Made by a program: the position numbers and the translations under genes | Notes under the pieces: generated by a model | What the model was told of the DNA's origin: nothing | The model's database searches: none | Seen by the model: the letters and a program-made list of their open reading frames with translations, nothing else | Shown here: piece after piece, positions 51,690-59,918 of the stretch | Position numbering within the stretch: position 1 is the first letter of the stretch | How the letters are laid out: each line of letters begins with the position of its first letter | DNA from: CAYXZR01 sp964470025 | GTDB taxonomy: Bacteria; Patescibacteriota; Patescibacteriia; Buchananbacterales; UBA6539 | NCBI GenBank assembly: GCA_964470025.1 | Contig: CAYXZR010000001.1 | Coordinates: forward strand, 1-64,000 | DNA: 64,000 nt | Reading direction: 5' to 3'

Positions 51690-53266
51690 CTCAATCCACC
51701 AGCGGAGCAAAACGTGCTCTGACACTTATGGTGGTGTGGGGTTTCCTAGCTCTTCTTGTCTTTGGGGCCTATGTGTTTTTCTTCAAACCGCAATGGTCAC
51801 AGGACTTGATGAGTAAAACTGGAAGTGAAAGTCAGTACGAGCACACACTAACACTGGCGGCTGACAGTTTTTCTGGATACTCCATGCTACGGTCAGATAT
51901 GATGCGTGACGAGCTCAAAGCTCAAAGCATCAAGCTGACTATCACGAATGATAACGCTGACTACCCCGCTCGCCTCGAAGCATTGCAAGATGGCGATGTG
52001 GAAATGGCAGTGTTCACTATTGACTCGCTGCTTATAGCAGGCGCCCAGCTCAATGATTTCCCTGGCACAATCGTGGCAGTGATTGATGAAAGCTACGGTG
52101 CTGACGCGATAGTGGCGTATCAATCAGCTTGCCCTGACATCAACTCGCTTAACGAATCTCAAACTGAGCTCGTGCTCACTCGAGATTCACCCAGCGAAAC
52201 GCTGGCTCGCATCGTCATCGGCAATATGAGCGTAACGGTACCAACCGAACGCTGGGTATCAGCTGATGGATCGGAAGATGTCCTCGCAAGACTTGCGAAG
52301 GCTGACCGATACAAGAAGCAAGCGTTTGTGCTGTGGGAGCCGGAACGATCACAAGCACTGCAGATAGACGGAGTTGTTGAGCTTTTTAACAGCCAGCGAC
52401 TTAACGGATATTTGTTTGATGTGTTGGTGGTTAACCGTGAGTTTCTCACTGAGCACGGCGATGTTGTTCGGCAGGTTGTCGAGACGATGTTGCGGGTGAA
52501 TTATCACTACGCAAATAATCACAACGAGCTTGTTGAACTAATTCAGCGTGACGCCGAAACGTTTGGCGGAAAAAAGCTGTCTCGTTCACAGGCTGAAGAA
52601 CTCAGCACAACCATCCGTTGGAAAAATACCACGGAAAACTACGGCCACTTTGGTTTGCTCAATCGGCAAGACTCACGTGGCCTGACGATACTCGAAGATG
52701 TCATTGGAAACATCAGCGCAGTGTTAGTCCAAACCAAGGGACTGGATAAAGATCCTCTCCCTGGCAAGGAAACAACGCTGTACTATGATGGGATCCTACG
52801 GCAACTAAAAGATATGGGCTTTCATCCGGCTAGACGAGTTAATCTAATCTCTGGCATGGAAAGCCACGTCGGCACAGAACAGGTTCGTGGAGCAGTTGAA
52901 CTGCGCACGCTGTCTGATGCTGAGTGGAATAGCCTTAACTCAGTTGCAAACCTGCGAGTTGATCCGATCAGCTTTACTCGAGGAAGTTCGCGAATCTCAA
53001 TTGGCGGACAACGAACACTCGATTCGCTTAAGGGTCAGCTTGATTCATTTCCCACGTACTACCTCAAGGTAGTTGGCCAGGCAGCCAACCGAGGCGATGC
53101 AGATGCTAACCTCGCGCTTGCACAACAGCGAGCACGATCAGCATATGAATATCTGCTCTCGGCAGGTGTGCCTGAAGAGAGAATGAAAACCTTCGCAGAA
53201 CTACCGAAGGATACCACCGGCGCAGCACAATCAGTGTTATTTGTGCTTGCAGAACAACCCTACTAA
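51686..53266 (+). CDS. Membrane-anchored substrate-binding-like protein with OmpA-like C-terminus
   Basis: 526 residues: an uncleaved N-terminal helix (about 14-35), an SsuA/NMT1-like binding domain (about 50-330; HTLTLAADSFSGYSMLRS, DGDVEMAVFTIDSLLIAG, VLWEPERSQAL), then a C-terminal OmpA-like domain (about 415-520; FTRGSSRISIGGQRTLDSL, VVGQAANRGDADANLALAQQ, RARSAYEYLLSAGVPEERM). It is a second sensor of the same design as the first gene product but held in the membrane. Starts in the ATGA overlap with the vWA gene. Confidence 0.82.
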   Translation: MTQSTSGAKRALTLMVVWGFLALLVFGAYVFFFKPQWSQDLMSKTGSESQYEHTLTLAADSFSGYSMLRSDMMRDELKAQSIKLTITNDNADYPARLEALQDGDVEMAVFTIDSLLIAGAQLNDFPGTIVAVIDESYGADAIVAYQSACPDINSLNESQTELVLTRDSPSETLARIVIGNMSVTVPTERWVSADGSEDVLARLAKADRYKKQAFVLWEPERSQALQIDGVVELFNSQRLNGYLFDVLVVNREFLTEHGDVVRQVVETMLRVNYHYANNHNELVELIQRDAETFGGKKLSRSQAEELSTTIRWKNTTENYGHFGLLNRQDSRGLTILEDVIGNISAVLVQTKGLDKDPLPGKETTLYYDGILRQLKDMGFHPARRVNLISGMESHVGTEQVRGAVELRTLSDAEWNSLNSVANLRVDPISFTRGSSRISIGGQRTLDSLKGQLDSFPTYYLKVVGQAANRGDADANLALAQQRARSAYEYLLSAGVPEERMKTFAELPKDTTGAAQSVLFVLAEQPY

Positions 53267-53296
53267 CCACTCCAATCACATGTAAGGAGTTATCTG

Positions 53297-54049
53297 ATGG
53301 ATGAAACAACCATCAAGAGCAAGCTTCGCTTGCTTGCGATCGGCAGTCCAACAGTGCTCCTGCCAGTGATGGTTGGAGTTACTGGCTTACTTACATCACT
53401 TGCACTTGATGCGGCGACCTTTGCCTTTGGCTCTGGTGTCGTCACTCTTGTGGGAGTCGGTGTAGGCATCTCTCGTCTTTTTGCACCATCTAAGAAAATG
53501 GTTGCTACGGCAATCAATGAAGCTCAGGAGGAGTTAATCCAGGCGAAGAACCAACGGTTGTCTGAGCTTAGATATAAACTCACTGGAGATAATGACGATA
53601 GAACTGAAGAATACCTTGATAAACTCTGTGAGCTGATAGAGCAATTCCGTCAGCCATCGAAAGACCTCAAGGTTACTCACTCGATTCTTATCGAACTCCA
53701 ACACCAAGCTGAGCAACTTTTTGACGCAGGCGTTCATCAACTCGAAGTGAGCCTAACGCTTTACACAAAAGCAAAGGGCACAAATGGCAAACTTGCTAGA
53801 ACATTTCGAACTGAACGCACGGAACTGATCAAGGATATTGCAAAAACAATCGAGGCACTTGAACAGGCCTTAGTAGAACTGCACACCCTTGATGGACACT
53901 CAACAGAAATGACAACCGACACCAAAACACTGCGAGAAAATCTACACACTAGTCTGAAGATAGCCGAAGAGGTTGAACTACGACTTAGAGGTGTGGATCC
54001 TGAGCTAGATGGACGACGTGATCGATACCGCTCGCAAGCAGAGCAATAA
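53297..54049 (+). CDS. Two-TM coiled-coil protein, XpaC-like in layout (tentative)
   Basis: 250 residues. AAGGAG precedes the ATG at 7 nt. An N-terminal hairpin of two membrane helices (about 12-33 and 41-60), then about 180 residues of charged helices (EAQEELIQAKNQRLSELRYK, IEALEQALVELHTLDGH). The layout resembles XpaC-type proteins that accompany TelA and PspA genes elsewhere, but sequence evidence is too weak for a firm call. Probably a cytoplasmic-facing membrane scaffold in the operon. Confidence 0.55.
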   Translation: MDETTIKSKLRLLAIGSPTVLLPVMVGVTGLLTSLALDAATFAFGSGVVTLVGVGVGISRLFAPSKKMVATAINEAQEELIQAKNQRLSELRYKLTGDNDDRTEEYLDKLCELIEQFRQPSKDLKVTHSILIELQHQAEQLFDAGVHQLEVSLTLYTKAKGTNGKLARTFRTERTELIKDIAKTIEALEQALVELHTLDGHSTEMTTDTKTLRENLHTSLKIAEEVELRLRGVDPELDGRRDRYRSQAEQ

Positions 54050-54069
54050 ACCTCGATAGGAGAAATCAC

Positions 54070-54930
54070 ATGAAATCAGTTTTTGGGGCCATCGGAAGAT
54101 TATTTGCTTCCATTGGCTACCTACTTACAGGAAACATCGATGCTGCAGGAAACGCCCTTAAGGGCAATCCCGTAGTTGTGCAGGCCAGGCTCGACGAAGC
54201 GATTCGAAAAAAGGGGGAGGAAGCCTCTCACTTTGCTGACCTGGTTGGCAAAATGGAACATCAACATACTCGTGCAAAGAATGACCTTAAAAAAACCTCC
54301 GAAGATATCGACCAACTCGAGCAGGATATCGTTGGAGCAAAGGCAGTTGCACGAAAGCGTGTAGAGGAGCTTAGGCAACAAAACCCAAGCATCACGAACG
54401 AAGAACTGATGGCTGACAAAGTAATCGCCCATGCCCAGGCAGATGTTGCCAACTTCACCTCTTCCCTTGAACGACAGAAGGCTCATGAAACCTCTCTGAA
54501 AGAATCGATCAAGGAACGAGAAGGAACGCTACAAGGCTACTACAGTCGACTACGCACGCTCAAGCATGAAATCGATGAATACAAGAGACGTGCTCCGGAA
54601 CTTGTTGCCAGGCTAGTCACTGCGCAGCAGCAAATTGACTTAGACAAGGCGATGGCTGGCTTCAAGGAAAGCTCAGGGGCTGACTCGATTTTTGCTGATG
54701 TTGAAGAAACAGTTGGCGAAACAGAAGCCACAGCAAAAGTCACAAGTATTGCTTCCGGTGCTGACACAGAAGCAGCGCGCCAAAAATATCGTCATGCTGC
54801 TGCACTTGAAGTTGGCAAAAGCGACTTCCTCGACTCTATTGGTATTACGACACCGACACCTTTAACAGAATCACCGGAAGGAGAAGGAGTTTCATCAAAA
54901 CCAGTCACTGTCACTGAACTTCCCAACTAA
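54070..54930 (+). CDS. PspA/IM30-family membrane-remodelling protein
   Basis: 286 residues. N-terminal amphipathic helix (MKSVFGAIGRLFASIGYLL), then a long antiparallel coiled coil (about 45-200; HFADLVGKMEHQHTRAKNDL, DIDQLEQDIVGAKAVARKRV, EEIDEYKRRAPELVA-like) characteristic of PspA/Vipp1/ESCRT-III. The tail after 215 is specific to this protein. PspA polymers bind and repair stressed membranes. Its presence in the middle of an ABC-type operon suggests that the cluster acts on envelope integrity. Confidence 0.82.
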   Translation: MKSVFGAIGRLFASIGYLLTGNIDAAGNALKGNPVVVQARLDEAIRKKGEEASHFADLVGKMEHQHTRAKNDLKKTSEDIDQLEQDIVGAKAVARKRVEELRQQNPSITNEELMADKVIAHAQADVANFTSSLERQKAHETSLKESIKEREGTLQGYYSRLRTLKHEIDEYKRRAPELVARLVTAQQQIDLDKAMAGFKESSGADSIFADVEETVGETEATAKVTSIASGADTEAARQKYRHAAALEVGKSDFLDSIGITTPTPLTESPEGEGVSSKPVTVTELPN

Positions 54931-54998
54931 CTAAAGCTAGTGCACAGCACTCACCTCTGACTTCAAACCACACTACGACTGAAAAGGAACAGTTTCTA

Positions 54999-56090
54999 AT
55001 GAACAGAATTAACCACATCGTACTCGCGCTCTGCTTTGCCATCATGGCAATCGTCACCTCGGCCCATGCCCAGGCTCCGCAGTTTTCACTGGCACCCAGC
55101 GAGTACCCCTCTTGGAGCACCTTTATCCTCGCGGACGCCGAAGGCATTATCGATGGTGCAGCCGGCAAGCAAAGCGCCCTCGAACAGAAGTGGAACGTCG
55201 ACATCATACTGAAGGAAGCGGAATATGATCCGTGCCTTCAGATGTACGGCGCCGGTACCGTTGATGCTGTATGCATCACCAACATCGACATCTTACCCAT
55301 CGCCTCCTCCCGTAAGTCAGTGGCCATCATGGCAACCTCGACTTCCTACGGTGGTGATGCACTTCTGGTCGACAAGAACCAGTACCCGGACCTCGCCTCG
55401 CTTCGTGGACAAGATGTCTTCGGCTTAGACAACTCGGTTTCCGAGTATGTCTTTTACCGCATCGTTCAACAAAACGGTGCTGATCCGAAAGAATTCAAAT
55501 TCACCATGATGGATCCAGGTGCGGCTGCTGCAGCAATGCAAACTGGCCGCAAGCCCGCAATTATGGTCTGGAATCCTTTCGTGCTGGACACACTCAACAA
55601 ACGAGCTGATGTCAAGGTCCTTGGTGACTCCCGCTCATGTCCTGGTGAAGTGCTCGACATGGTGGTCGTTGCCGATGAAGCACTCAAGCGCGAAGGTGGC
55701 GATCGATTTGCCATGGCAGTCATGGAAGTGTTTTACACCATCTGCGATCGCATGGAAGATCCCACCACCAAAAGCGATACACTCATCGGACTTGGTGAAA
55801 AATTCAGTAATCTCGATCTTGGGTCAATGCGAACGGTCGTCAACCAGACACGCTTCTACATGACACCGAGTCAGAACATCGAACTGCTCACCAACGGCAC
55901 AGCCTTCCCTGGCGGTGGTGTTGAAACCGACGGCAATCTTGAAGCCATCATGGGCCGTGTGACTGCTTTCTGTGTCGAACAGGAAATGGTCGAAACCGCA
56001 CCTTCAATCGGCTACGGGTCAGCAGCTGACGCACCGAACGCACAACTGCGCTTTGATCCCAGCTTCGCGCAGCAATTCGCCGCTCAATAA
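54999..56090 (+). CDS. Secreted ABC-type substrate-binding protein (NMT1/taurine class)
   Basis: 363 residues with a cleavable signal peptide (1-25, SAHAQA). The mature domain FSLAPSEYPSWSTFILADAE, EYDPCLQMYGAGTVDAVCIT, LASLRGQDVFGLDNSVSEYV and KPAIMVWNPFVLDTL follows the SsuA/TauA/NMT1 pattern. It contains paired cysteines that could bridge in the secreted form. It is the most conventional of the three binding proteins and stands next to the permease and ATPase. A strong hairpin follows its stop. It shows the same GC-rich, C-ending codon use as the first gene. Confidence 0.85.
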   Translation: MNRINHIVLALCFAIMAIVTSAHAQAPQFSLAPSEYPSWSTFILADAEGIIDGAAGKQSALEQKWNVDIILKEAEYDPCLQMYGAGTVDAVCITNIDILPIASSRKSVAIMATSTSYGGDALLVDKNQYPDLASLRGQDVFGLDNSVSEYVFYRIVQQNGADPKEFKFTMMDPGAAAAAMQTGRKPAIMVWNPFVLDTLNKRADVKVLGDSRSCPGEVLDMVVVADEALKREGGDRFAMAVMEVFYTICDRMEDPTTKSDTLIGLGEKFSNLDLGSMRTVVNQTRFYMTPSQNIELLTNGTAFPGGGVETDGNLEAIMGRVTAFCVEQEMVETAPSIGYGSAADAPNAQLRFDPSFAQQFAAQ

Positions 56091-56127
56091 TGTGAACCAC
56101 TGGTAGTACATACCCGCACCTTTCATG

Positions 56128-56156
56128 GACTGAGAAGAATACTCTTCTCAGTCCCT
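56128..56156 (+). terminator. Mid-operon hairpin after the binding-protein gene
   Basis: GGACTGAGAAGA/TCTTCTCAGTCC, a perfect 12-bp stem with a 4-nt loop, followed by CTCTTTCTT. It may terminate part of the transcripts or stabilise the upstream mRNA so that the binding protein is made in excess over the permease. Confidence 0.65.
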
Positions 56157-56256
56157 CTTTCTTATATTGTGTATTATCAATAGACACTATAAGAAGGAGG
56201 CGAAAAGGACTGCCCCTTGAAAACCAAAAACTAACTTCTCTTGAAAGGAGAGTGTA

Positions 56257-57057
56257 ATGATTCGCAAACCAATACCGCGATGGCTGTATCTGACACTCGC
56301 AGTTGGCTCAGCAGTAGTACTCCTACTGCTCTACACCTGGATGTCATACAGACAACACCAAATCAACCCTCTTGATACTACGATCCCAACCTGGTCACAA
56401 TTCTGGGAAGGTATTAAGAAGGTCTGTACGCCTGATCGTTCAGGTGATCGATGGATTGTTGTCGACACACTGGCAACACTTGAGCGACTGGGAATCGGCA
56501 TGGCAATCTCGGTAGCAGTGTCACTTATTATTGGCATTGCGATGGGATGCTTTACTTGGATTGAGGCAATGCTTAAACCGCCGATTGCGACAATAGCAAA
56601 AGTTGCACCAACCGCGGCGCTTCCTGTGTTTTTTGTGCTAGTCGGCACAGACAATCCGATGTTTATCTCGATGATCGTGTTTGGAGTGGTGCCATCATTA
56701 ACGATGAGCATCTACCTGGCGGTCAAAGATATCCCGAACGATATCATCAACATCAGCTACACACTACAGGCATCACGCTTTGAAATTATCTTTTGCGTGA
56801 TTCTACCTCAGATCCTTCCCAAGGTTATTGAGGCGGTGAAGCTGCAAATCGGACCAGCAGTAGTGTATCTACTTGCAGCCGAAGTGATGGTTGCGCATGA
56901 AGGTTTCGGATACCGCATTCGTCTCCAGGGTAAAATCCTAGCAATGAATGTGGCATACCTTTACCTAGCACTACTTGCTATCATCGGACTTGTCATCAGC
57001 TTTTTGCTTGGCAAGCTTCAACACCTACTGTGCCGTTGGCACACGGAAAGGACATAA
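56257..57057 (+). CDS. ABC transporter permease (taurine/nitrate type)
   Basis: 266 residues with six membrane helices, a ribosome site GAAAGGAG, and the cytoplasmic EAA-type loop before the last helices (FCVILPQILPKVIEAVKLQI, GPAVVYLLAAEVM). IEAMLKPPIATIAKVAPTAAL matches the family's central region. It is the partner of the ATPase encoded 1 bp downstream. Confidence 0.92.
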   Translation: MIRKPIPRWLYLTLAVGSAVVLLLLYTWMSYRQHQINPLDTTIPTWSQFWEGIKKVCTPDRSGDRWIVVDTLATLERLGIGMAISVAVSLIIGIAMGCFTWIEAMLKPPIATIAKVAPTAALPVFFVLVGTDNPMFISMIVFGVVPSLTMSIYLAVKDIPNDIINISYTLQASRFEIIFCVILPQILPKVIEAVKLQIGPAVVYLLAAEVMVAHEGFGYRIRLQGKILAMNVAYLYLALLAIIGLVISFLLGKLQHLLCRWHTERT

Positions 57058-57058
57058 C

Positions 57059-58021
57059 ATGGATCGCATGATGCTTAATCCGGTTCTTTCGTGCGCCGGA
57101 CTCGCAAAGCACTTTGGGCAAAATCGAGTTCTTGCTGATCTCAACCTGGAAATCTACCGAGGTGAAATTGTCGGACTCGTTGGTGGTAGCGGTTGTGGTA
57201 AGTCCACTCTACTCAACCTGATCCTCGGAATTCACAAGCCCACCGCAGGATCAATTAAGGTTGCTAATGCTTCTGGTGTACTTACCGAAGTTGGCGACCC
57301 AAATGGCTCAGTAGGATGGGTGCCTCAGCGCTACCCACTCTACCCGTTTCTCACTGCACTCGGGAATGTGACAGCTGGACTAGTCTTTAGCCGAACAACA
57401 CTTCTCGAGCGACTCAACTTCCCTGCGTTTCGCAAAAAGCTCAAAGCTTACCGAGATGAAGCAGCGGAGATGCTTGAGCGCATGCACATGAGCAGCGCAC
57501 TTGATCTCTATCCTCACCAGATGTCGGGTGGCATGTGTCAGCGAGTTGCAATTGCTCGCGCGCTTATCCTTAAGCCATCAGTAGTTCTGCTCGATGAACC
57601 GTTTGGTGCCTTGGATGAGGCGACTCGTGAATCGATGCAACAGCTACTGATCGAGATCTATGACGGAAACCTCAAGAAGCTTCAGGCCGGCGAGCAACCG
57701 CTCTACACTATCATGATCGTAACTCACGAACTTCGTGAGGCGCTCTATGTAAGTGATCGAGTAATTGGCTTGTCGCGTAACTATTGGCGGGATCCTTCGA
57801 TCGCTATTCACCCTGGCGCAACTGTTGTCTATGACAAAGTGGCGCCGGTATTTTCACCAGATGCAAACCGTGATTTTGAGTGCCTTCGTGATCAACAGTG
57901 CGAAATTGCTGAAACGGTTCTGAACACCAGCCACAATGGCAAGCCAGATGATCACGTGACAATCACTGAGCAACTACGCTCTGGCGAAGGCGCGGGGGTA
58001 CTTGAATATGTCAAACCTTAA
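57059..58021 (+). CDS. ABC transporter ATP-binding protein
   Basis: Start at ATG 57059, one base after the permease stop. About 320 residues: Walker A GGSGCGKST (about 42-50), Q-loop VPQRYPLYPF, signature MSGGMCQRVAIAR, Walker B VVLLDEPFGALDE and H-loop IVTHELREAL. The region between the Q-loop and the signature has an insertion, and a C-terminal extension of about 80 residues (ending VTITEQLRSGEGAGVLEYV) exceeds normal nitrate/taurine ATPases. Its end overlaps the AAA+ gene by 14 bp. Confidence 0.93.
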   Translation: MDRMMLNPVLSCAGLAKHFGQNRVLADLNLEIYRGEIVGLVGGSGCGKSTLLNLILGIHKPTAGSIKVANASGVLTEVGDPNGSVGWVPQRYPLYPFLTALGNVTAGLVFSRTTLLERLNFPAFRKKLKAYRDEAAEMLERMHMSSALDLYPHQMSGGMCQRVAIARALILKPSVVLLDEPFGALDEATRESMQQLLIEIYDGNLKKLQAGEQPLYTIMIVTHELREALYVSDRVIGLSRNYWRDPSIAIHPGATVVYDKVAPVFSPDANRDFECLRDQQCEIAETVLNTSHNGKPDDHVTITEQLRSGEGAGVLEYVKP

Positions 58022-59795
58022 ACACCCTTTCATCGCCGAAGCCGGTGAAGTTCTAATGGCAAAGCTTGCTCCTGCCGTTCTACTACATGGCAATGTACTT
58101 GATTTGTTTCGGCAAGAGAAACCTGATGGAGCAGTTGAATACACTTCACTGCTCTCTCTGATTGCACGACATTGGGCAGTTGATGGAATCATCCCCATTG
58201 TCTACGAAACAAGCAAGCCACTGTTTACACCTAAAGCATCTAACGCACACCTCTTGCAGCAAATTTGGGATCAGCTGAACGGTGACGACACCACTGATCA
58301 AGAGTTGCGAGCCTATGCTTCAAACAGAGATCCACGAAAAGTCAGCAGCACTACTGTCATTGATGAATTCACCCATGCTAGCTCCCCAGGTAAAAAGCTC
58401 GACCTACTGAGACAGCTCTGTGTTGCAGCGCGACACGACCGCCGAACAAAAAAAATCCTCGGTGGTAAACGCCTGTTAATTCTGATCGAACGGATTGACA
58501 TGTACATCCCTGACGGTGAGATCAAAACCTTAGGAGAGATTGATCGCCATCGTCTGTTGACGTGTGTTAACTGGCTTGGCGATGATGACTTTTCGATGGG
58601 TGACGATCTTGTACTTATGACCGGTACGTCATCATCTGGAGTAAATGCCGAGATCACCACTCTACCAACGGTAGAAAAAGTCGAGGTAGCTCCACCGAAC
58701 GCTGACCAACGCCGTGCATATCTCAAGCACCAGACCACAGAATCTCAGCTAGCGATATTGTCCCAGAACCTTTCTGAGGATACTATTGTTGAGTTTACTG
58801 CTGGACTCAGTCTCCATGCTATGCGGCGGCTGATTACTCGAGCAGTGCACACAAGTAAACCACTCACGCAAGATGCAATCACCAAGGAGGTTGAACGACA
58901 CCTTGAAAGCATACTAGGAGAGGGTGTGGTTGAATTCAAACGTCCACGCCATAGCATGGAGGATGTGATTGGATTTACCAGGCTTAAACAGTTTATCAAC
59001 ACCAGCTTTATCCCCCGCCTTTTAACTGATGGCAAAGCAGCACTTCCCGGTGCAATTGTCTGCGGTCCAATTGGCGGAGGCAAAACCTTTATCTTCGAAG
59101 CAGTTGCCGGTCAAACCAAAATGCCGGTGATTGTTCTCAAAGGACTTCGAAGTAAGTGGTATGGTGGAACTGATAAACTGATTGAATCGCTCCGAATGGT
59201 TATCAAGTCACTCGGCAAACTTCTTATCTTTGTTGATGAAGCAGACACACAGTTTGGAAAACTTGATGGTGATGGCCATGAAACAGAAAAACGCCTCACC
59301 GGAAAAATCCAAGAGCTAATGTCTGACCCTTCACTTCGTGGAAGAGTATGTTGGCTACTGATGACCGCACGAGTACACTTGCTTTCTGAAGACATTCGTC
59401 GAAGTGGTCGGGGTGGTAGCTTGATCATTCCCGTTCTTGACCAGAAAGACGAAGACTTCATGGCATTTGTTCGCTGGTCTTTGTCTGATGTAGTAAATCC
59501 TTCGGAGCAACTCATCGCTGAAGTTGCCAAAATCACAGCTGGCTACTCATCTGGTGACTTTGCAGAAATCAGATCACTAGTAGCAGCGGCCGGCCTTACT
59601 CAAGAGATAACTGAAGAAGTCGCACTACGTGCAATTCATGACTTCATCAGATCACCGATAGAGCTCGCGCGAGAAAAACAAACGCTCGAAGCTCTACTCC
59701 ACTGCACATCCAGAGCCCTCCTTCCTCCTAACACTACAGATGAAACGAGAAAAGAGTGGCAAAAACGACTCGACATGCTCAAGCTTATTACTTAG
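58008..59795 (+). CDS. AAA+ ATPase with N-terminal degenerate AAA-like half
   Basis: ATG 58008 (MSNLKHPFIAEAGEVL) lies within the ABC ATPase gene, giving strong coupling. 595 residues: the first half has an AAA-like outline (RLLILIERIDMYIPDG, LVLMTGTSSSGVNAE) but no Walker A; the second AAA module has GPIGGGKT (about 353-360), LLIFVDEAD (about 405-413) and a late Arg-rich RRSGRGGS segment that could hold the finger Arg. It probably remodels a component of the complex. No transmembrane segment is present. Confidence 0.85.
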   Translation: MSNLKHPFIAEAGEVLMAKLAPAVLLHGNVLDLFRQEKPDGAVEYTSLLSLIARHWAVDGIIPIVYETSKPLFTPKASNAHLLQQIWDQLNGDDTTDQELRAYASNRDPRKVSSTTVIDEFTHASSPGKKLDLLRQLCVAARHDRRTKKILGGKRLLILIERIDMYIPDGEIKTLGEIDRHRLLTCVNWLGDDDFSMGDDLVLMTGTSSSGVNAEITTLPTVEKVEVAPPNADQRRAYLKHQTTESQLAILSQNLSEDTIVEFTAGLSLHAMRRLITRAVHTSKPLTQDAITKEVERHLESILGEGVVEFKRPRHSMEDVIGFTRLKQFINTSFIPRLLTDGKAALPGAIVCGPIGGGKTFIFEAVAGQTKMPVIVLKGLRSKWYGGTDKLIESLRMVIKSLGKLLIFVDEADTQFGKLDGDGHETEKRLTGKIQELMSDPSLRGRVCWLLMTARVHLLSEDIRRSGRGGSLIIPVLDQKDEDFMAFVRWSLSDVVNPSEQLIAEVAKITAGYSSGDFAEIRSLVAAAGLTQEITEEVALRAIHDFIRSPIELAREKQTLEALLHCTSRALLPPNTTDETRKEWQKRLDMLKLIT

Positions 59796-59817
59796 TCTGA
59801 CGAGTTTGCACTTTACC

Positions 59818-59846
59818 AGCCCTGAAAATATCTTCAGGGCTTTTTT
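59818..59846 (+). terminator. Terminator of the accessory operon
   Basis: AGCCCTGAA/TTCAGGGCT stem with a 6-nt loop and six T. A second hairpin AGCGGTAAACTT/AAGTTTACCGCT at about 59861-59888 serves the convergent gene. Confidence 0.88.
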
Positions 59847-59918
59847 AATTACAAATAAAAAAAGCGGTAAACTTTTTCAAGTTTACCGCTATGATTTTTT
59901 AAAGAACGAGGAAGTTAG

